Assembly (NCBI RefSeq): GCF_034006665.1
Contig: NZ_JAVESI010000010.1
Coordinates: 26,778 to 90,777, forward strand
Length of the DNA: 64,000 bases
Direction of reading: 5' to 3'
Source of the DNA: Trichloromonas sp034006665
Lineage (GTDB): Bacteria; Desulfobacterota; Desulfuromonadia; Desulfuromonadales; Trichloromonadaceae
Below are positions 23,919-32,515 of this stretch, piece after piece. The notes beneath the pieces were generated by a model. It was not told where the DNA came from, ran no database searches, and saw only the letters and a list, made by a program, of their open reading frames with translations. The first letter of the stretch is position 1, and every line of letters begins with the position of its first letter. Made by a program: the position numbers and the translations under genes.

Positions 23919-25283
23919 ATGAGTTTTACTTTAGGTGGACTCGCCTCGGGAATGGATACCAACGCCATCGTCGAAGCGCTGGTGGGTGTGAAACGGACCC
24001 CTATCACTCGTCTGGAAGAGCGTAAGACACAGGAGAATGCCCGTCTTACGGCGATAAAAACCTTTGACTCCAAGCTCGATGCCCTGCTGGCGAAAGCCGA
24101 TGCCCTTGAAACCGGCCGCGACCTCTTGGCCACCCAGGCGAGTGCGAGTTCCGACGCCTATCTTTCAGCTACGGCGACGAGTTCGGCGGTGCCTGGCAGT
24201 TACCAGATCAAGGTCGGGCAGTTGGCCCAGGTAGAAAAGTCCGTCTACCAAGGGGTGGCGGATAAAAGTACCACGACCTTCGGCACGGGAAGTCTGCAAC
24301 TGAGCCATGCCGGTCTTTCAGGTGCCGTCGAGATTACCATCGATGAAAACAACAACACCCTCGAAGGCATCCGCGACGCCATCAACGCCAAAAGCACCGA
24401 CAGCGGCGTCACCGCGTCGATCATCAACGACGGCAGCGGTACCCCCTATCGCCTGGTGCTGACCGGCAAAACGGTACAAGAATCCAATATCACTTTGGAT
24501 GCTTCAAGCCTGACCGGCGGCGCCGCTTTTCCGATCAAGGATGCCGACGTCTCGCGCAGCGCCCAGCAGGCGATCGTCCAGGTGGACGGGGTCACCATCC
24601 TCAGCGACAGCAACACCCTGACCGAAGCGATTCCCGGTGTGACTCTCGATCTGAAGCAGGCCGCCTCCGGGTTTGATCCCAACACCCTGGAATGGGATGC
24701 CATCACCGCCACCAATGTCGCCGTGACCACGGATAATGCGGGCATTCAGAAAAAGGTCGAGGATTTTGTCTCTGCGTTCAATGATCTGGTCAAGGCTTCA
24801 AAGAACGAGTCGTTGGCAAACGATAGTGGGGTGCAAGGGGTGTTGCGCAGCTTGCGGAGTAAGCTTTTCAATTCGGCGGACGGCTCCGGGCTTTACCAGC
24901 TGGGGATCAAGACCGAAAAGGACGGTTCCTTGGCGGTTGATGCGACCAAGTTGAGCAAGATGATCAGCGACAATCTGGATGGGCTCAAAAATCTGTTGTC
25001 GGGGGATGATATCGCCGTCAAGGGGATTGCCGATCAGCTCAAGGAGTCGTTGACCAGCTTTACCAATCCTACTACCGGTTTGTTGGCCGGGAGGCAGTCG
25101 ATTATTGAAAGCTCCCTCCGCAGTTTGGACAAAGAAATTGCCCGGGGGGAAGACCGGCTTTTGGCTTATGAGGAACAGCTTTACGCCAAGTACTCCGCCA
25201 TGGAACAAATGGTCAGCTCGATGAATTCGCAAGCCAGCTACTTCAGCCAGCAAGCCGCTGTCTGGTCCAACATGGGAAGCTAA
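23919..25283 (+). CDS. fliD: Flagellar hook-associated protein 2 (filament cap)
   Basis: This 454-residue cap protein guides flagellin polymerisation at the filament tip. The N-terminal segment FTLGGLASGMDTNAIVEALV and the C-terminal coiled-coil (KEIARGEDRLLAYEEQLYAKYSAMEQMVSSMN) are diagnostic, with the FliD_N and FliD_C domains in between. Length is normal for the family. GAGGAAATC before the ATG is a good ribosome site, and fliS follows after 12 bp. Confidence 0.95.
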   Translation: MSFTLGGLASGMDTNAIVEALVGVKRTPITRLEERKTQENARLTAIKTFDSKLDALLAKADALETGRDLLATQASASSDAYLSATATSSAVPGSYQIKVGQLAQVEKSVYQGVADKSTTTFGTGSLQLSHAGLSGAVEITIDENNNTLEGIRDAINAKSTDSGVTASIINDGSGTPYRLVLTGKTVQESNITLDASSLTGGAAFPIKDADVSRSAQQAIVQVDGVTILSDSNTLTEAIPGVTLDLKQAASGFDPNTLEWDAITATNVAVTTDNAGIQKKVEDFVSAFNDLVKASKNESLANDSGVQGVLRSLRSKLFNSADGSGLYQLGIKTEKDGSLAVDATKLSKMISDNLDGLKNLLSGDDIAVKGIADQLKESLTSFTNPTTGLLAGRQSIIESSLRSLDKEIARGEDRLLAYEEQLYAKYSAMEQMVSSMNSQASYFSQQAAVWSNMGS

Positions 25284-25295
25284 GGAGGCCGAAAG

Positions 25296-25757
25296 ATGTC
25301 CGTTGCCTATATGAATCAATACTTCGAGAATCAGGTCAATACGGCCTCTCCCGAGCAGCTGCTGATCATGCTCTACAATGGGGCGATCCGTTTCATCGGC
25401 GAGGCCGAAGAGGCGATGGCGAGCAGGAAAATTGCCTATCGCGGCGAACGCATCAGCAAGGCTATCGCCATCCTCTCGGAGCTTTCGGCGACGCTCGATC
25501 ATGAGATCGGCGGCGAAATCGCGGCCAACCTGGCGGCACTTTACGACTACATGATCCGCACCCTGCTGGCGGCAAATATTCAAGACGACGCGAGCAAACT
25601 GGGCGAGGTGCGGGAGATGCTGAGCGGGATGCGCGACACCTGGCTCGACGCCATCGACAAGGTGCGTTCCGAGCAGGCTACCGAGGCTTCCGAGAGCGTC
25701 GCAAAAAAGTATGAGGCGGCGCCCGCGGGATATCGCCCCCTGGCCGTCGCCCTCTAA
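25296..25757 (+). CDS. fliS: Flagellin export chaperone
   Basis: This 153-residue helical protein binds unpolymerised flagellin in the cytoplasm. It shows the FliS opening MNQYFENQVNTASPEQLLIM LYNGAIRF pattern and the later LSATLDHEIGGEIAANLAALYDYM. It lies in the fliD-fliS-fliT order common in bacteria. A longer, Ala/Glu-rich tail follows the conserved core. Confidence 0.95.
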   Translation: MSVAYMNQYFENQVNTASPEQLLIMLYNGAIRFIGEAEEAMASRKIAYRGERISKAIAILSELSATLDHEIGGEIAANLAALYDYMIRTLLAANIQDDASKLGEVREMLSGMRDTWLDAIDKVRSEQATEASESVAKKYEAAPAGYRPLAVAL

Positions 25758-25772
25758 CCGGACGGGGGCGCC

Positions 25773-26180
25773 ATGACCGGCACGGATGCATTGTTGCGGC
25801 AGACGGTGGAACAATACCGCGAATTGCTGGCGATCTTTGCCTCTCTCGAAGGGCCGCTCGCGCGGGGGGAGCGGGAGTTGATCGAAGAACGGGTCGCGGC
25901 GATGGAAGCCTGCCAGGCCGAGGTGCGGGAACTCGATGCGGCGCTGATGGCGCAGGTGACCCGTCAGGGACTGCCGGCCCACCTGCTTCCCTTGGGGCGT
26001 GAATACCGGGAACTGCTGGAGCGGGCAAGCGAATGCAACCAGGCGCTTTTGGAGCGGGCGCGGGTCCATCAGGCGTTGCTGGCGGCGGAGCTGGCCGAGC
26101 TCAAGGGGAACCAGACCGCCTTGGCCGGTTATCGCCTGCCCGAGGAAAGTCGCGGGCGGGGCTTGAGCGGAAGTTACTGA
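25773..26180 (+). CDS. FliT/FlgN-like flagellar chaperone
   Basis: This 135-residue all-helical protein is dominated by Glu, Leu, Arg and Ala, consistent with a coiled-coil hairpin like FliT or FlgN. Sequence identity in this family is low, so the call rests on size, composition and its place directly after fliS. It would chaperone FliD or hook-junction proteins. A terminator follows immediately, so it ends the flaG-fliDST unit. Confidence 0.7.
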   Translation: MTGTDALLRQTVEQYRELLAIFASLEGPLARGERELIEERVAAMEACQAEVRELDAALMAQVTRQGLPAHLLPLGREYRELLERASECNQALLERARVHQALLAAELAELKGNQTALAGYRLPEESRGRGLSGSY

Positions 26181-26184
26181 AAAG

Positions 26185-26217
26185 GACCGGGGCGGTAAGC
26201 TGTCCCGGTTTTTTTTC
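26185..26217 (+). terminator. Rho-independent terminator after the fliT-like gene
   Basis: ACCGGG pairs with CCCGGT around a 12-base loop region, followed by eight T. Confidence 0.8.
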
Positions 26218-26218
26218 T

Positions 26219-26245
26219 TAAGAAAATCGTCTCTTTGGTCGATAA
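26219..26245 (+). promoter_or_regulatory. Sigma-28-type promoter of the first PilZ gene
   Basis: TAAGAAAA at 26219-26226, 11-base spacer, GTCGATAA at 26238-26245. The -10 half is identical to that of flagellin 2; the -35 half is weaker. About 50 bp upstream of the PilZ ATG. Confidence 0.7.
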
Positions 26246-26295
26246 GACAAGCAAGAAGAGATATTCGGCTTCTGCTTTGACCAAGGAGAATTGTT

Positions 26296-26763
26296 ATGTT
26301 CGCTCTGCCGAGAATCCTGCCGAAAAAATCCCCGCACGTTTCTTTTGCTTTTACCGAAGAAGCGACCGCGTCGATCTTGGCTTACGAGCCCAGCGACGAG
26401 CGCGCCTTCTTTCGCATCGATACGGAAATCGCGGTTCGTTACCGGCCGCTACGCGCCGAACGGCAAAGCCCCGAGCGCCAGTGGCGGGAGGTGAATCTCA
26501 GCGGCGGCGGCATCAGTTTCGCGATTGTCGAGCCCCTCTCCGTTGGGGAAAAAGCCTGGCTCGAACTGGAATTTCCCGGCCAGTCGGCCCTGGTGCGCTG
26601 CGTCGGAGAAGTTGTCCGGCTGTTCACCGCTGCGGACGGCGCCCGACATGCGGCCTTTGTTTTCGAGACCTTGGCCGCCCGCGACCAGGACCGCATCATC
26701 GCCTTCTGCCTGTCTGAACAGCGTAAACAGTTGCGGGAAAAGGTGCGGGTACACATGGTTTGA
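26296..26763 (+). CDS. PilZ-domain protein 1
   Basis: This 155-residue protein has a single PilZ domain from about residue 35: the arginine motif RAFFR and the NLSGGG motif that together bind c-di-GMP are both intact. The ending (IIAFCLSEQRKQLREKVRV) recurs in PilZ protein 2. AAGGAG six bases before the ATG is strong. With a sigma-28-like promoter in front, it is probably made with the flagellins and may tune motor or surface behaviour in response to c-di-GMP. The exact target is unknown. Confidence 0.88.
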   Translation: MFALPRILPKKSPHVSFAFTEEATASILAYEPSDERAFFRIDTEIAVRYRPLRAERQSPERQWREVNLSGGGISFAIVEPLSVGEKAWLELEFPGQSALVRCVGEVVRLFTAADGARHAAFVFETLAARDQDRIIAFCLSEQRKQLREKVRVHMV

Positions 26764-26921
26764 TCGCTTTCGACTTCGTGAGAATTCCATCCATCCCTCC
26801 GGTCTCCACCGGGGGGATGTTTTTTCCGACAGCCGGGGCGTTCTGAACTAATGGGTTGCGCGATACCGGCCAATCCGTATACATAAAGGATAGGCTGTGC
26901 AAGCCGGGAAAGGGGATGACG

Positions 26922-27584
26922 ATGCGCGTGGATGAACTTCTGGCCCACATGGGGGCCTTGCCCATGGTCAAGGTGGTACTGCCGACCCCCACGGGTTCGG
27001 TCTTTCTCGAAGGGAAGGTCGGCAAGGTCGATGAGACCGACTTTGCGCTGGAACTTTTCCCCCATCAGTTGACCCTGGCGGAGCTGACCCCCGGCGTCGA
27101 GGCCACGCTCTCCTGCGAGTGGTCGGGGCAGGTCTTTCTCCTGCGTGCCCTGGTGGTCGAGGCCTTGGAGGAGAAATATCTGCGTTTGCAACCGGTCAAG
27201 GTCGAGGAACGTCCCCAGCAGCGGGAGTTTTTCCGTATTGATGCCGAAGTTTTTCTCAAGATCTGGCTGGTCGACCACAAAACCTCCGGTCAGCAGGAAG
27301 TGCGCCGTCGGCAGATCAATCTGAGCGGCAACGGGCTGCGTTTCGAGGTCGATCAACCCTTGCATATCGGCCAACTGCTCGGACTGGAGTTGGGGCTGCC
27401 CGAGGTTGACGGCGAGGTGGCCCAAGGGGTGGGGCGCGTGGTGCGTCTGGTCGAGCAGGGGGAGGGGCGTCAGCAGGCGTCCCTCGAACTGGTGGAGATC
27501 GAAGAGACTGAACAGGATAAAATTATCCGTTTCTGCCTGGCCGAGCAGCGCAAGCAGCTGCGCATGCGGGTCAAGGTGCGTTGA
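26922..27584 (+). CDS. PilZ-domain protein 2 (YcgR-like two-domain)
   Basis: This protein of about 220 residues has an N-terminal YcgR-N-like beta domain (residues 1-95) followed by a PilZ domain with REFFR and NLSGNG. YcgR-type proteins act as c-di-GMP-dependent flagellar brakes; that role fits here but is inferred. ATG 26922 has AGGGG six bases upstream; ATG 26916 is an alternative. It shares its C-terminal wording (IIRFCLAEQRKQLRMRVKV) with PilZ protein 1, so the two are related by duplication. Confidence 0.85.
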   Translation: MRVDELLAHMGALPMVKVVLPTPTGSVFLEGKVGKVDETDFALELFPHQLTLAELTPGVEATLSCEWSGQVFLLRALVVEALEEKYLRLQPVKVEERPQQREFFRIDAEVFLKIWLVDHKTSGQQEVRRRQINLSGNGLRFEVDQPLHIGQLLGLELGLPEVDGEVAQGVGRVVRLVEQGEGRQQASLELVEIEETEQDKIIRFCLAEQRKQLRMRVKVR

Positions 27585-27616
27585 TTCTGGGACTGAAAGG
27601 TCGGATGGGGTAAGAC

Positions 27617-28303
27617 GTGTTTTCGCCGGATGTGCTGACATTGCTGGAGGATTTTCGCGTCGCCCGGGTCGCTCTGACGACTGCGGAGGGGGAGCGGGTG
27701 CTGGAGTGCGCGATCCGCTTTATCCCCCCCGACGGGCTCGAAGCCCGTTTTCTCCCCGGCGAGCTGGCTGAAATTCCCCTTGCCGGCGAGCCTCTGTGCC
27801 GAGTCTTCTGCGAAGCGGGGCTGTCGACGTTTTCCATCCAGGCGCGGGTCGAGAAGGTGCTCGATGAACATCTCCTTCGCCTGCGCATCGAGGGGGGAAG
27901 CAGTCACGGCGATACCCGCCATCATTTCCGGGTCGACGCCCGGGTCAACCTGCGTTTCTGGCCGGTGGGCGGAACTCCGCCGGCGGCGGGGGAGTCGCTG
28001 GAAGTGAATCTCAGCAACGGCGGCATGCGCTTCACGACGGCGGCACCCCAGGAGCTGGGGCAGATGCTGAGAGTAGAAATCGGCCTGCCGGGGGAGGAGC
28101 TTCCCGTGGCGGCAACCGGCAAGGTGGTTGGGGTCTGGCGGAAGGAAGGGCAAGGGCATGAGGTGGTGGTGAAGTTCACCGAGCTGGCGCCGGAGCAGTT
28201 CAGTCGCCTCTCCGAATTTTGCCTGGGCCTCAAGTTCCGCAAGATGTGCGAGCGGGTGGAGTTTCTCGGGTCGCTACTGAAGCCGCGCCCGCCGGAAAAA
28301 TGA
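27617..28303 (+). CDS. PilZ-domain protein 3 (YcgR-like two-domain)
   Basis: This 228-residue protein again has an N-terminal beta domain (1-95) and a C-terminal PilZ domain with RHHFR and NLSNGG, both c-di-GMP motifs intact. The start is GTG 27617, preceded by GGGGTAAGAC. It lies 32 bp after PilZ protein 2, so the three probably share a transcript ending at the hairpin of 28465-28493. The tail differs from the other two, suggesting a different partner. Confidence 0.85.
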   Translation: MFSPDVLTLLEDFRVARVALTTAEGERVLECAIRFIPPDGLEARFLPGELAEIPLAGEPLCRVFCEAGLSTFSIQARVEKVLDEHLLRLRIEGGSSHGDTRHHFRVDARVNLRFWPVGGTPPAAGESLEVNLSNGGMRFTTAAPQELGQMLRVEIGLPGEELPVAATGKVVGVWRKEGQGHEVVVKFTELAPEQFSRLSEFCLGLKFRKMCERVEFLGSLLKPRPPEK

Positions 28304-28323
28304 TTTCTAAGAACGGCTCTTGA

Positions 28324-28444
28324 CGACCACTGAGACACAAAGATTTCAAGAGAGTCTTGCCTGGCAGATTGAGTTTCTCTTTTCTTCTTGAGGTTTTAAC
28401 CCTCTGATTTTCCTCTGTGTTCTCTGTGCCCTCGGTGGTGAAAT
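28324..28444. repeat. CACCACAGAG inverted-repeat element, copy G (diverged)
   Basis: GACCACTGAGACACAAAG at the left and CCTCTGTGTTCTCTGTGCCC-TCGGTGGTGAAATC at the right; arms are recognisable, the centre is unrelated, and the AGCGAGCG block is missing. Confidence 0.7.
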
Positions 28445-28464
28445 CGTTTTTTCCATAAGATCTA

Positions 28465-28493
28465 AAAAGCGCCGGTTGTTCGCCGGCGCTTTT
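28465..28493. terminator. Bidirectional terminator between PilZ3 and the diguanylate cyclase
   Basis: AAAAGCGCCGG and CCGGCGCTTTT form an 11-bp stem with a 7-base loop, usable from both convergent genes. Confidence 0.9.
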
Positions 28494-28513
28494 CTCTTAT
28501 CGGCCGGCCTTGT

Positions 28514-29509
28514 TCAGGCAAAGGCCACGGCGGAGCGGGGATAGGCGAGGTAGGGACGCAGCGGTTTGCCCGGTTTGGCCGGGCGAAGCGGGCGGAACAG
28601 TTCCGTGCGGTTGCGCCCCCGCTGTTTGCTCAGATAGAGGGCCTGGTCAGCTTCGCGGAGGAGTTCGGCCGCTTGGGTCAAGCCTTCCGGCCGGGTGCCG
28701 CTGATGCCGATGCTGGCGGTGACCGGGATGGTCGCCTGGCCCTCGCGTAGATTCAACGCCATGAGCGACAGGCGGATTTTTTCGGCGACGGCGTAGGCGT
28801 TGGCGGAGGTGGTGTCCGGCAGGATCACGGCGAATTCCTCGCCGCCGTAGCGACAGACCAGGTCGGAACAGCGGGTAATTTGCCCCAGGCTTTCGGCGAC
28901 GGCGCGCAGAACCCGGTCGCCGACGGCGTGCCCGTAGGTGTCGTTGATGTGTTTGAAGTGGTCGAGGTCGATCATCAGCAGGGACAACGGGTTGCGGGTG
29001 CGGCGGGTGCGGGAAAGTTCGATCTCCAGGGAGGTATCGAGCTGGGCGCGGTTGTGCAGTCCGGTCAGGGCGTCGGTGCGGGCGAGTTTGGCGAGCAGGT
29101 CTTTCTCCTGACGCAGTTTCCGGGTCCGCTCCTGCTGGCGCAGTTGCCGGCGGATGCGAGCTTCGAGTTCGCGCTTGTCGGCACGGAAGGATTGATAATC
29201 GGCGGCGCCATGTTCCAGGGCCAGAATCTTTTCTGACAGTTGCTCTTTGTCGGCGAGGGCGAAGACCGGAATGTCGCTCCAGGTTTCGTTCTCTTCGAGG
29301 GCACGGAGAAGCTCGCGCAGCGTTTCGACCGTTTCCGGACGCCAGCCGCAGAAGATCATCTCGATCGGATGCCGGCCCAGCTGGGTTTCCGTCTCCGGAC
29401 GGTCGCCGCTGAAGAGCAGGTCGTCGAAAAGATTCAGGGAGGCGAGCAGGCGTGCAAAAGTCTTGCGGGCTGCCGGGGAAGGGTCGATAATTAAGGCGGT
29501 ACGGGGCAT
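28514..29509 (-). CDS. Diguanylate cyclase with degenerate receiver domain
   Basis: This is a 331-residue protein. Residues 1-125 look like a response-regulator receiver (TALIIDPSPAARKTFARLL), but the strand where the phospho-accepting Asp belongs reads IEMIFCGWRP, so phosphorylation at that site is unlikely. Residues about 160-310 are a GGDEF domain with the active signature RYGGEEFAVILPD and an inhibitory RxxD (RCSD) five residues before it. It should make c-di-GMP with product inhibition. Its promoter resembles that of the flagellins (29543-29570), linking c-di-GMP synthesis to the flagellar regulon. Confidence 0.93.
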   Translation of the reverse strand: MPRTALIIDPSPAARKTFARLLASLNLFDDLLFSGDRPETETQLGRHPIEMIFCGWRPETVETLRELLRALEENETWSDIPVFALADKEQLSEKILALEHGAADYQSFRADKRELEARIRRQLRQQERTRKLRQEKDLLAKLARTDALTGLHNRAQLDTSLEIELSRTRRTRNPLSLLMIDLDHFKHINDTYGHAVGDRVLRAVAESLGQITRCSDLVCRYGGEEFAVILPDTTSANAYAVAEKIRLSLMALNLREGQATIPVTASIGISGTRPEGLTQAAELLREADQALYLSKQRGRNRTELFRPLRPAKPGKPLRPYLAYPRSAVAFA

Positions 29510-29542
29510 GGCATACTCCCTGGTAAGTCTGTGTTTGCCTTC

Positions 29543-29570
29543 TTATCGACCGGTTCGGAAGCGGTCTTTA
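29543..29570 (-). promoter_or_regulatory. Sigma-28-type promoter of the diguanylate cyclase
   Basis: Read on the minus strand: TAAAGACC (29570-29563), a 12-base spacer, GTCGATAA (29550-29543). It stands about 35 bp upstream of the cyclase ATG and has the same -10 half as flagellin 2 and PilZ 1. Confidence 0.8.
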
Positions 29571-29661
29571 GGGGAAAATACCGAAACCTTCCTTGTCTCC
29601 CACGAATCCAGGGCGAGGGCGGGTCTGGGGAGGAACGGTCCCATTCGCAACGGAGTCATTC

Positions 29662-29943
29662 ATGGCGCAGGATAAACCGGTGGACAAGGCGGTTGCCCTC
29701 CTTTACGACAAGGAGCAGGGGGATGCGCCGCGCATTGTCGCCAGCGGCCGCGGCGCCTTGGCCGAGAAGATCGTCGAAACGGCCCGGGCCGCCGGGGTCT
29801 ACATCATGGAGGATGCCGATCTGGTGGAACTGCTGGCGAAGCTGCCGGTGGGGGACGACATCCCCCCCGAGCTTTATCAGGCCGTCGCGGAAATTCTCGC
29901 GTTTGTCTATCGGGTCAATGGCCGCTACTCTGCCGGTGATTGA
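29662..29943 (+). CDS. FlhB C-terminal-domain-like protein
   Basis: This 93-residue protein matches the cytoplasmic tail of FlhB/YscU export gate proteins (AVALLYDKEQGDAPRIVASG, MEDADLVELLAKLPVGDDIP). It lacks the membrane part and the NPTH autocleavage loop. Such FhlB proteins are known to stand in for the cleaved FlhB tail in some bacteria. It is divergent from the diguanylate cyclase, so the short gap may contain promoters for both. Role in export switching is inferred. Confidence 0.88.
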   Translation: MAQDKPVDKAVALLYDKEQGDAPRIVASGRGALAEKIVETARAAGVYIMEDADLVELLAKLPVGDDIPPELYQAVAEILAFVYRVNGRYSAGD

Positions 29944-30054
29944 TCGATTTCTTCTCCCCCTTCTTCCTGCCGCAAAATATTTGCTTTTTCCCGTTACATA
30001 AAGCAGAATTAACCTTCTTTTCTGCCCGCACAAGCCCTTACGCCGGAGTCTTTT

Positions 30055-32280
30055 GTGAAAGTCGGTCTGAAAATCACTATTCTGGCGATACTGCCCATTC
30101 TGCTGACGGTGCTTATCGCCTTCGGTGTCGGTCTTTATCAGAAGGGGATTCTCCAAACCTTTTTCGGTCATGAAATCGAGGCTCAGGCGCAGAACGAGGC
30201 GCGCAAGATCGCCCAGGCCGTCTATCTCATGTGCCGTTCGGCCCAGGAGTCGGTGCAGAAGACCGTCGACACCAACCTGCGGGTTGCCGGGGATGTTCTT
30301 GCCCGTGCCGGCAAGGTGAGTCTCGGCCGGGAAAGCCTGCGCTGGGAGGCGCGCAACCAGTTTACCGGCGAGGTGACGGACGTCTTTCTGCCGCCGCTGC
30401 TGGTAGGCGGCCGGTGGCTGGGAAAAAACGACGATTTCGCGACCCCTACGGCGGTGGTCGATGCCGTTTGCGATCTGGTCGGGGGGACGGCGACCATCTT
30501 TCAGCGCATCAATGACGCCGGCGACATGCTGCGGGTGGCGACCAACGTGGAGGATTCGGAGGGGCGGCGGGCCATCGGCACCTACATCCCCAGCGTCAAC
30601 CCCGACGGCGACCGTAACCCGGTGGTCGAGGCCGTGTTGCGCGGCGAGACCTTCAGCGGAATGGCGTATGTGGTCAACGACTGGTATCTCACCGCGTATC
30701 GGCCGATTTTCGATGAAGCGGGGGATCAGGTGATCGGCGCCCTCTACGTTGGGGTCAAGCAGGAGAATGTCGAAAGCCTGCGCCAGGGGATCATGGATAT
30801 GGTGGTCGGCAAGACCGGCTACGTCTATGTCCTCGGCGGCAAGGGCGAACACCAGGGGCGTTACATCATCTCCCAGAACGGCGAGCGGGACGGGGAGAAT
30901 CTCTGGGCCTCACAGGACAGCGACGGGCGCCTTTTCATCCAGGCAATCATCGGCAAAGCTCTCTCCTTGCCTCTCTACCAGCGGGAGGACAACATCCCCG
31001 TCGCCTTCGAACGCTATCCCTGGAAGAATCCCGGGGAGACCGAACCCCGGTACAAGGCGGTGGCCATCGCCTATTTCGCCCCCTGGGACTGGGTGATCGG
31101 TGCCGGGTACTACGAGAGCGATCTGCGCGAAAGCCAGGAGCGGATGGTCGAGGCGCTGCGCGACATGGGGCGCTGGCTGGGGGGAAGCGCCCTGGTCATG
31201 ATGCTCCTCGCGATTCCCGTCGGCTATCTGGTGGCGCGAAGCATCAGTTTGCGGGTGGACAGTATTCTCAAATCGGTGACCGACATCCTGATTGCCGTCG
31301 ATGCGCGGGACCGGGTGCTGCTTCTCAGCCAGGCGGCCGAGGAGTTTCTCGGCATGCCTTTGAAAAAAGCCCGCTTCCGCCCCCTGCGGAAGGTCATCGG
31401 CGATCCCGCCGTGCGGCGGCGGATCCTCGCCGCTCTGGAACCGAAGCAGGGAGGGACGCGTTTCGATCTGGAGTTGCCCGGGACCGGCGGTGCCGCCGGG
31501 CGCATTCTCGAAGGGCGCACCTCGCGGGTGCATCGACAGGGCAGGGGGGCGGCCGGAACCATCATCATCATGCATGACGTAACCAGCGAGCGGCGCATCG
31601 ACCGCATGAAGAGCGAGTTCATTTCCACCGCCGCCCATGAATTGCGCACTCCCCTCTCATCCATCGTCGGCTATTCGGAGTTGCTGATCTCCCAGTCCGG
31701 GCATCTCACCGAGGAAGAGCGCAAGTCTCTCGACTACATCAATCGCAAGGCCTGGAACCTGTCCAAGATTGTCGATGACCTGCTCGATGTCAGCCGCATC
31801 GAATCGGGCCACGCCCTGCCCCTGGAAAAGACCGCCTGCGACCTCAATGCCCTGTTGCGCCAGGCGGTGGCTGCGGCGGGACGTCTGACTGGAAAGCATC
31901 GGATTGAACTCCAGGTGGCCGATGAACCGGCTGTGCTCGCGGTGGATGTGGGCAAGATCGAACAGGTTCTCGAAAATATTTTCGGCAATGCCGTCAAGTT
32001 TTCGCCCCAAGGCGGGGTAATTCGGGTCACGGGGCGTGACGATGCCGACGAATATCGGATTTACGTCGAAGACGAGGGGATCGGCATGACCCCGGAACAG
32101 GTGGAAAAGGTTTTCGACAAGTTCTATCGTGCCGACACGTCCAATACCGCCGTCGAAGGGACCGGCCTGGGGATGAGCATTGTGCGCCATATCGTCGATG
32201 CCCACGGCGGGCATGTGGAGATTGACAGTCGGGTGGGACAAGGAACGCGGGTAGTGGTGGGGCTACCCAAGAACGCCTGA
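30055..32280 (+). CDS. Membrane sensor histidine kinase with Cache domain
   Basis: This is a 741-residue kinase. It has a transmembrane helix at 5-27 and a large periplasmic double-Cache-type region to about 365 (GTYIPSVNPDGDRNPVVEAV, KTGYVYVLGGKGEHQGRYII). A second membrane helix follows at about 378-398, then a PAS-like segment (TDILIAVDARDRVLLLSQAA). The HisKA box STAAHELRTPLSS has its histidine near residue 527, and the ATP domain shows NAVKFSPQGG, DEGIGM and GTGLGMSIVRH. The start is GTG 30055. No response regulator is adjacent, so the partner is encoded elsewhere. The ligand is probably a small organic acid or amine, typical for Cache sensors. Confidence 0.93.
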   Translation: MKVGLKITILAILPILLTVLIAFGVGLYQKGILQTFFGHEIEAQAQNEARKIAQAVYLMCRSAQESVQKTVDTNLRVAGDVLARAGKVSLGRESLRWEARNQFTGEVTDVFLPPLLVGGRWLGKNDDFATPTAVVDAVCDLVGGTATIFQRINDAGDMLRVATNVEDSEGRRAIGTYIPSVNPDGDRNPVVEAVLRGETFSGMAYVVNDWYLTAYRPIFDEAGDQVIGALYVGVKQENVESLRQGIMDMVVGKTGYVYVLGGKGEHQGRYIISQNGERDGENLWASQDSDGRLFIQAIIGKALSLPLYQREDNIPVAFERYPWKNPGETEPRYKAVAIAYFAPWDWVIGAGYYESDLRESQERMVEALRDMGRWLGGSALVMMLLAIPVGYLVARSISLRVDSILKSVTDILIAVDARDRVLLLSQAAEEFLGMPLKKARFRPLRKVIGDPAVRRRILAALEPKQGGTRFDLELPGTGGAAGRILEGRTSRVHRQGRGAAGTIIIMHDVTSERRIDRMKSEFISTAAHELRTPLSSIVGYSELLISQSGHLTEEERKSLDYINRKAWNLSKIVDDLLDVSRIESGHALPLEKTACDLNALLRQAVAAAGRLTGKHRIELQVADEPAVLAVDVGKIEQVLENIFGNAVKFSPQGGVIRVTGRDDADEYRIYVEDEGIGMTPEQVEKVFDKFYRADTSNTAVEGTGLGMSIVRHIVDAHGGHVEIDSRVGQGTRVVVGLPKNA

Positions 32281-32418
32281 CGTCTGCCGCTGCAGAGGGA
32301 AAACCGGTGTTTTAAAAAAAGGCTTGATTTTTTTTCGGAGGGCATGCAATAGTCCGAAAGCAGAAAAGTTGTACTGAAGCGGAACCCGGACCGATTGATC
32401 GTCAGTCAGTTATCAACA

Positions 32419-32451
32419 ACCGCGCAGACCTCTGGCTGGCGGTTTTTTTTT
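32419..32451 (+). promoter_or_regulatory. Terminator-like hairpin in the leader of the cold-shock gene
   Basis: ACCGC-CAG pairs with CTG-GCGGT (one bulged G), followed by nine T. It lies 65 bp upstream of the cold-shock ATG, so it is either the end of an upstream transcript or an attenuator in a cold-shock 5' leader. Confidence 0.5.
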
Positions 32452-32515
32452 GGGCAAGCCTCTTCGGTGTAACGCACAACGTATCCGTATCGGAACAAAA
32501 AGGAGCAGGAAAACA

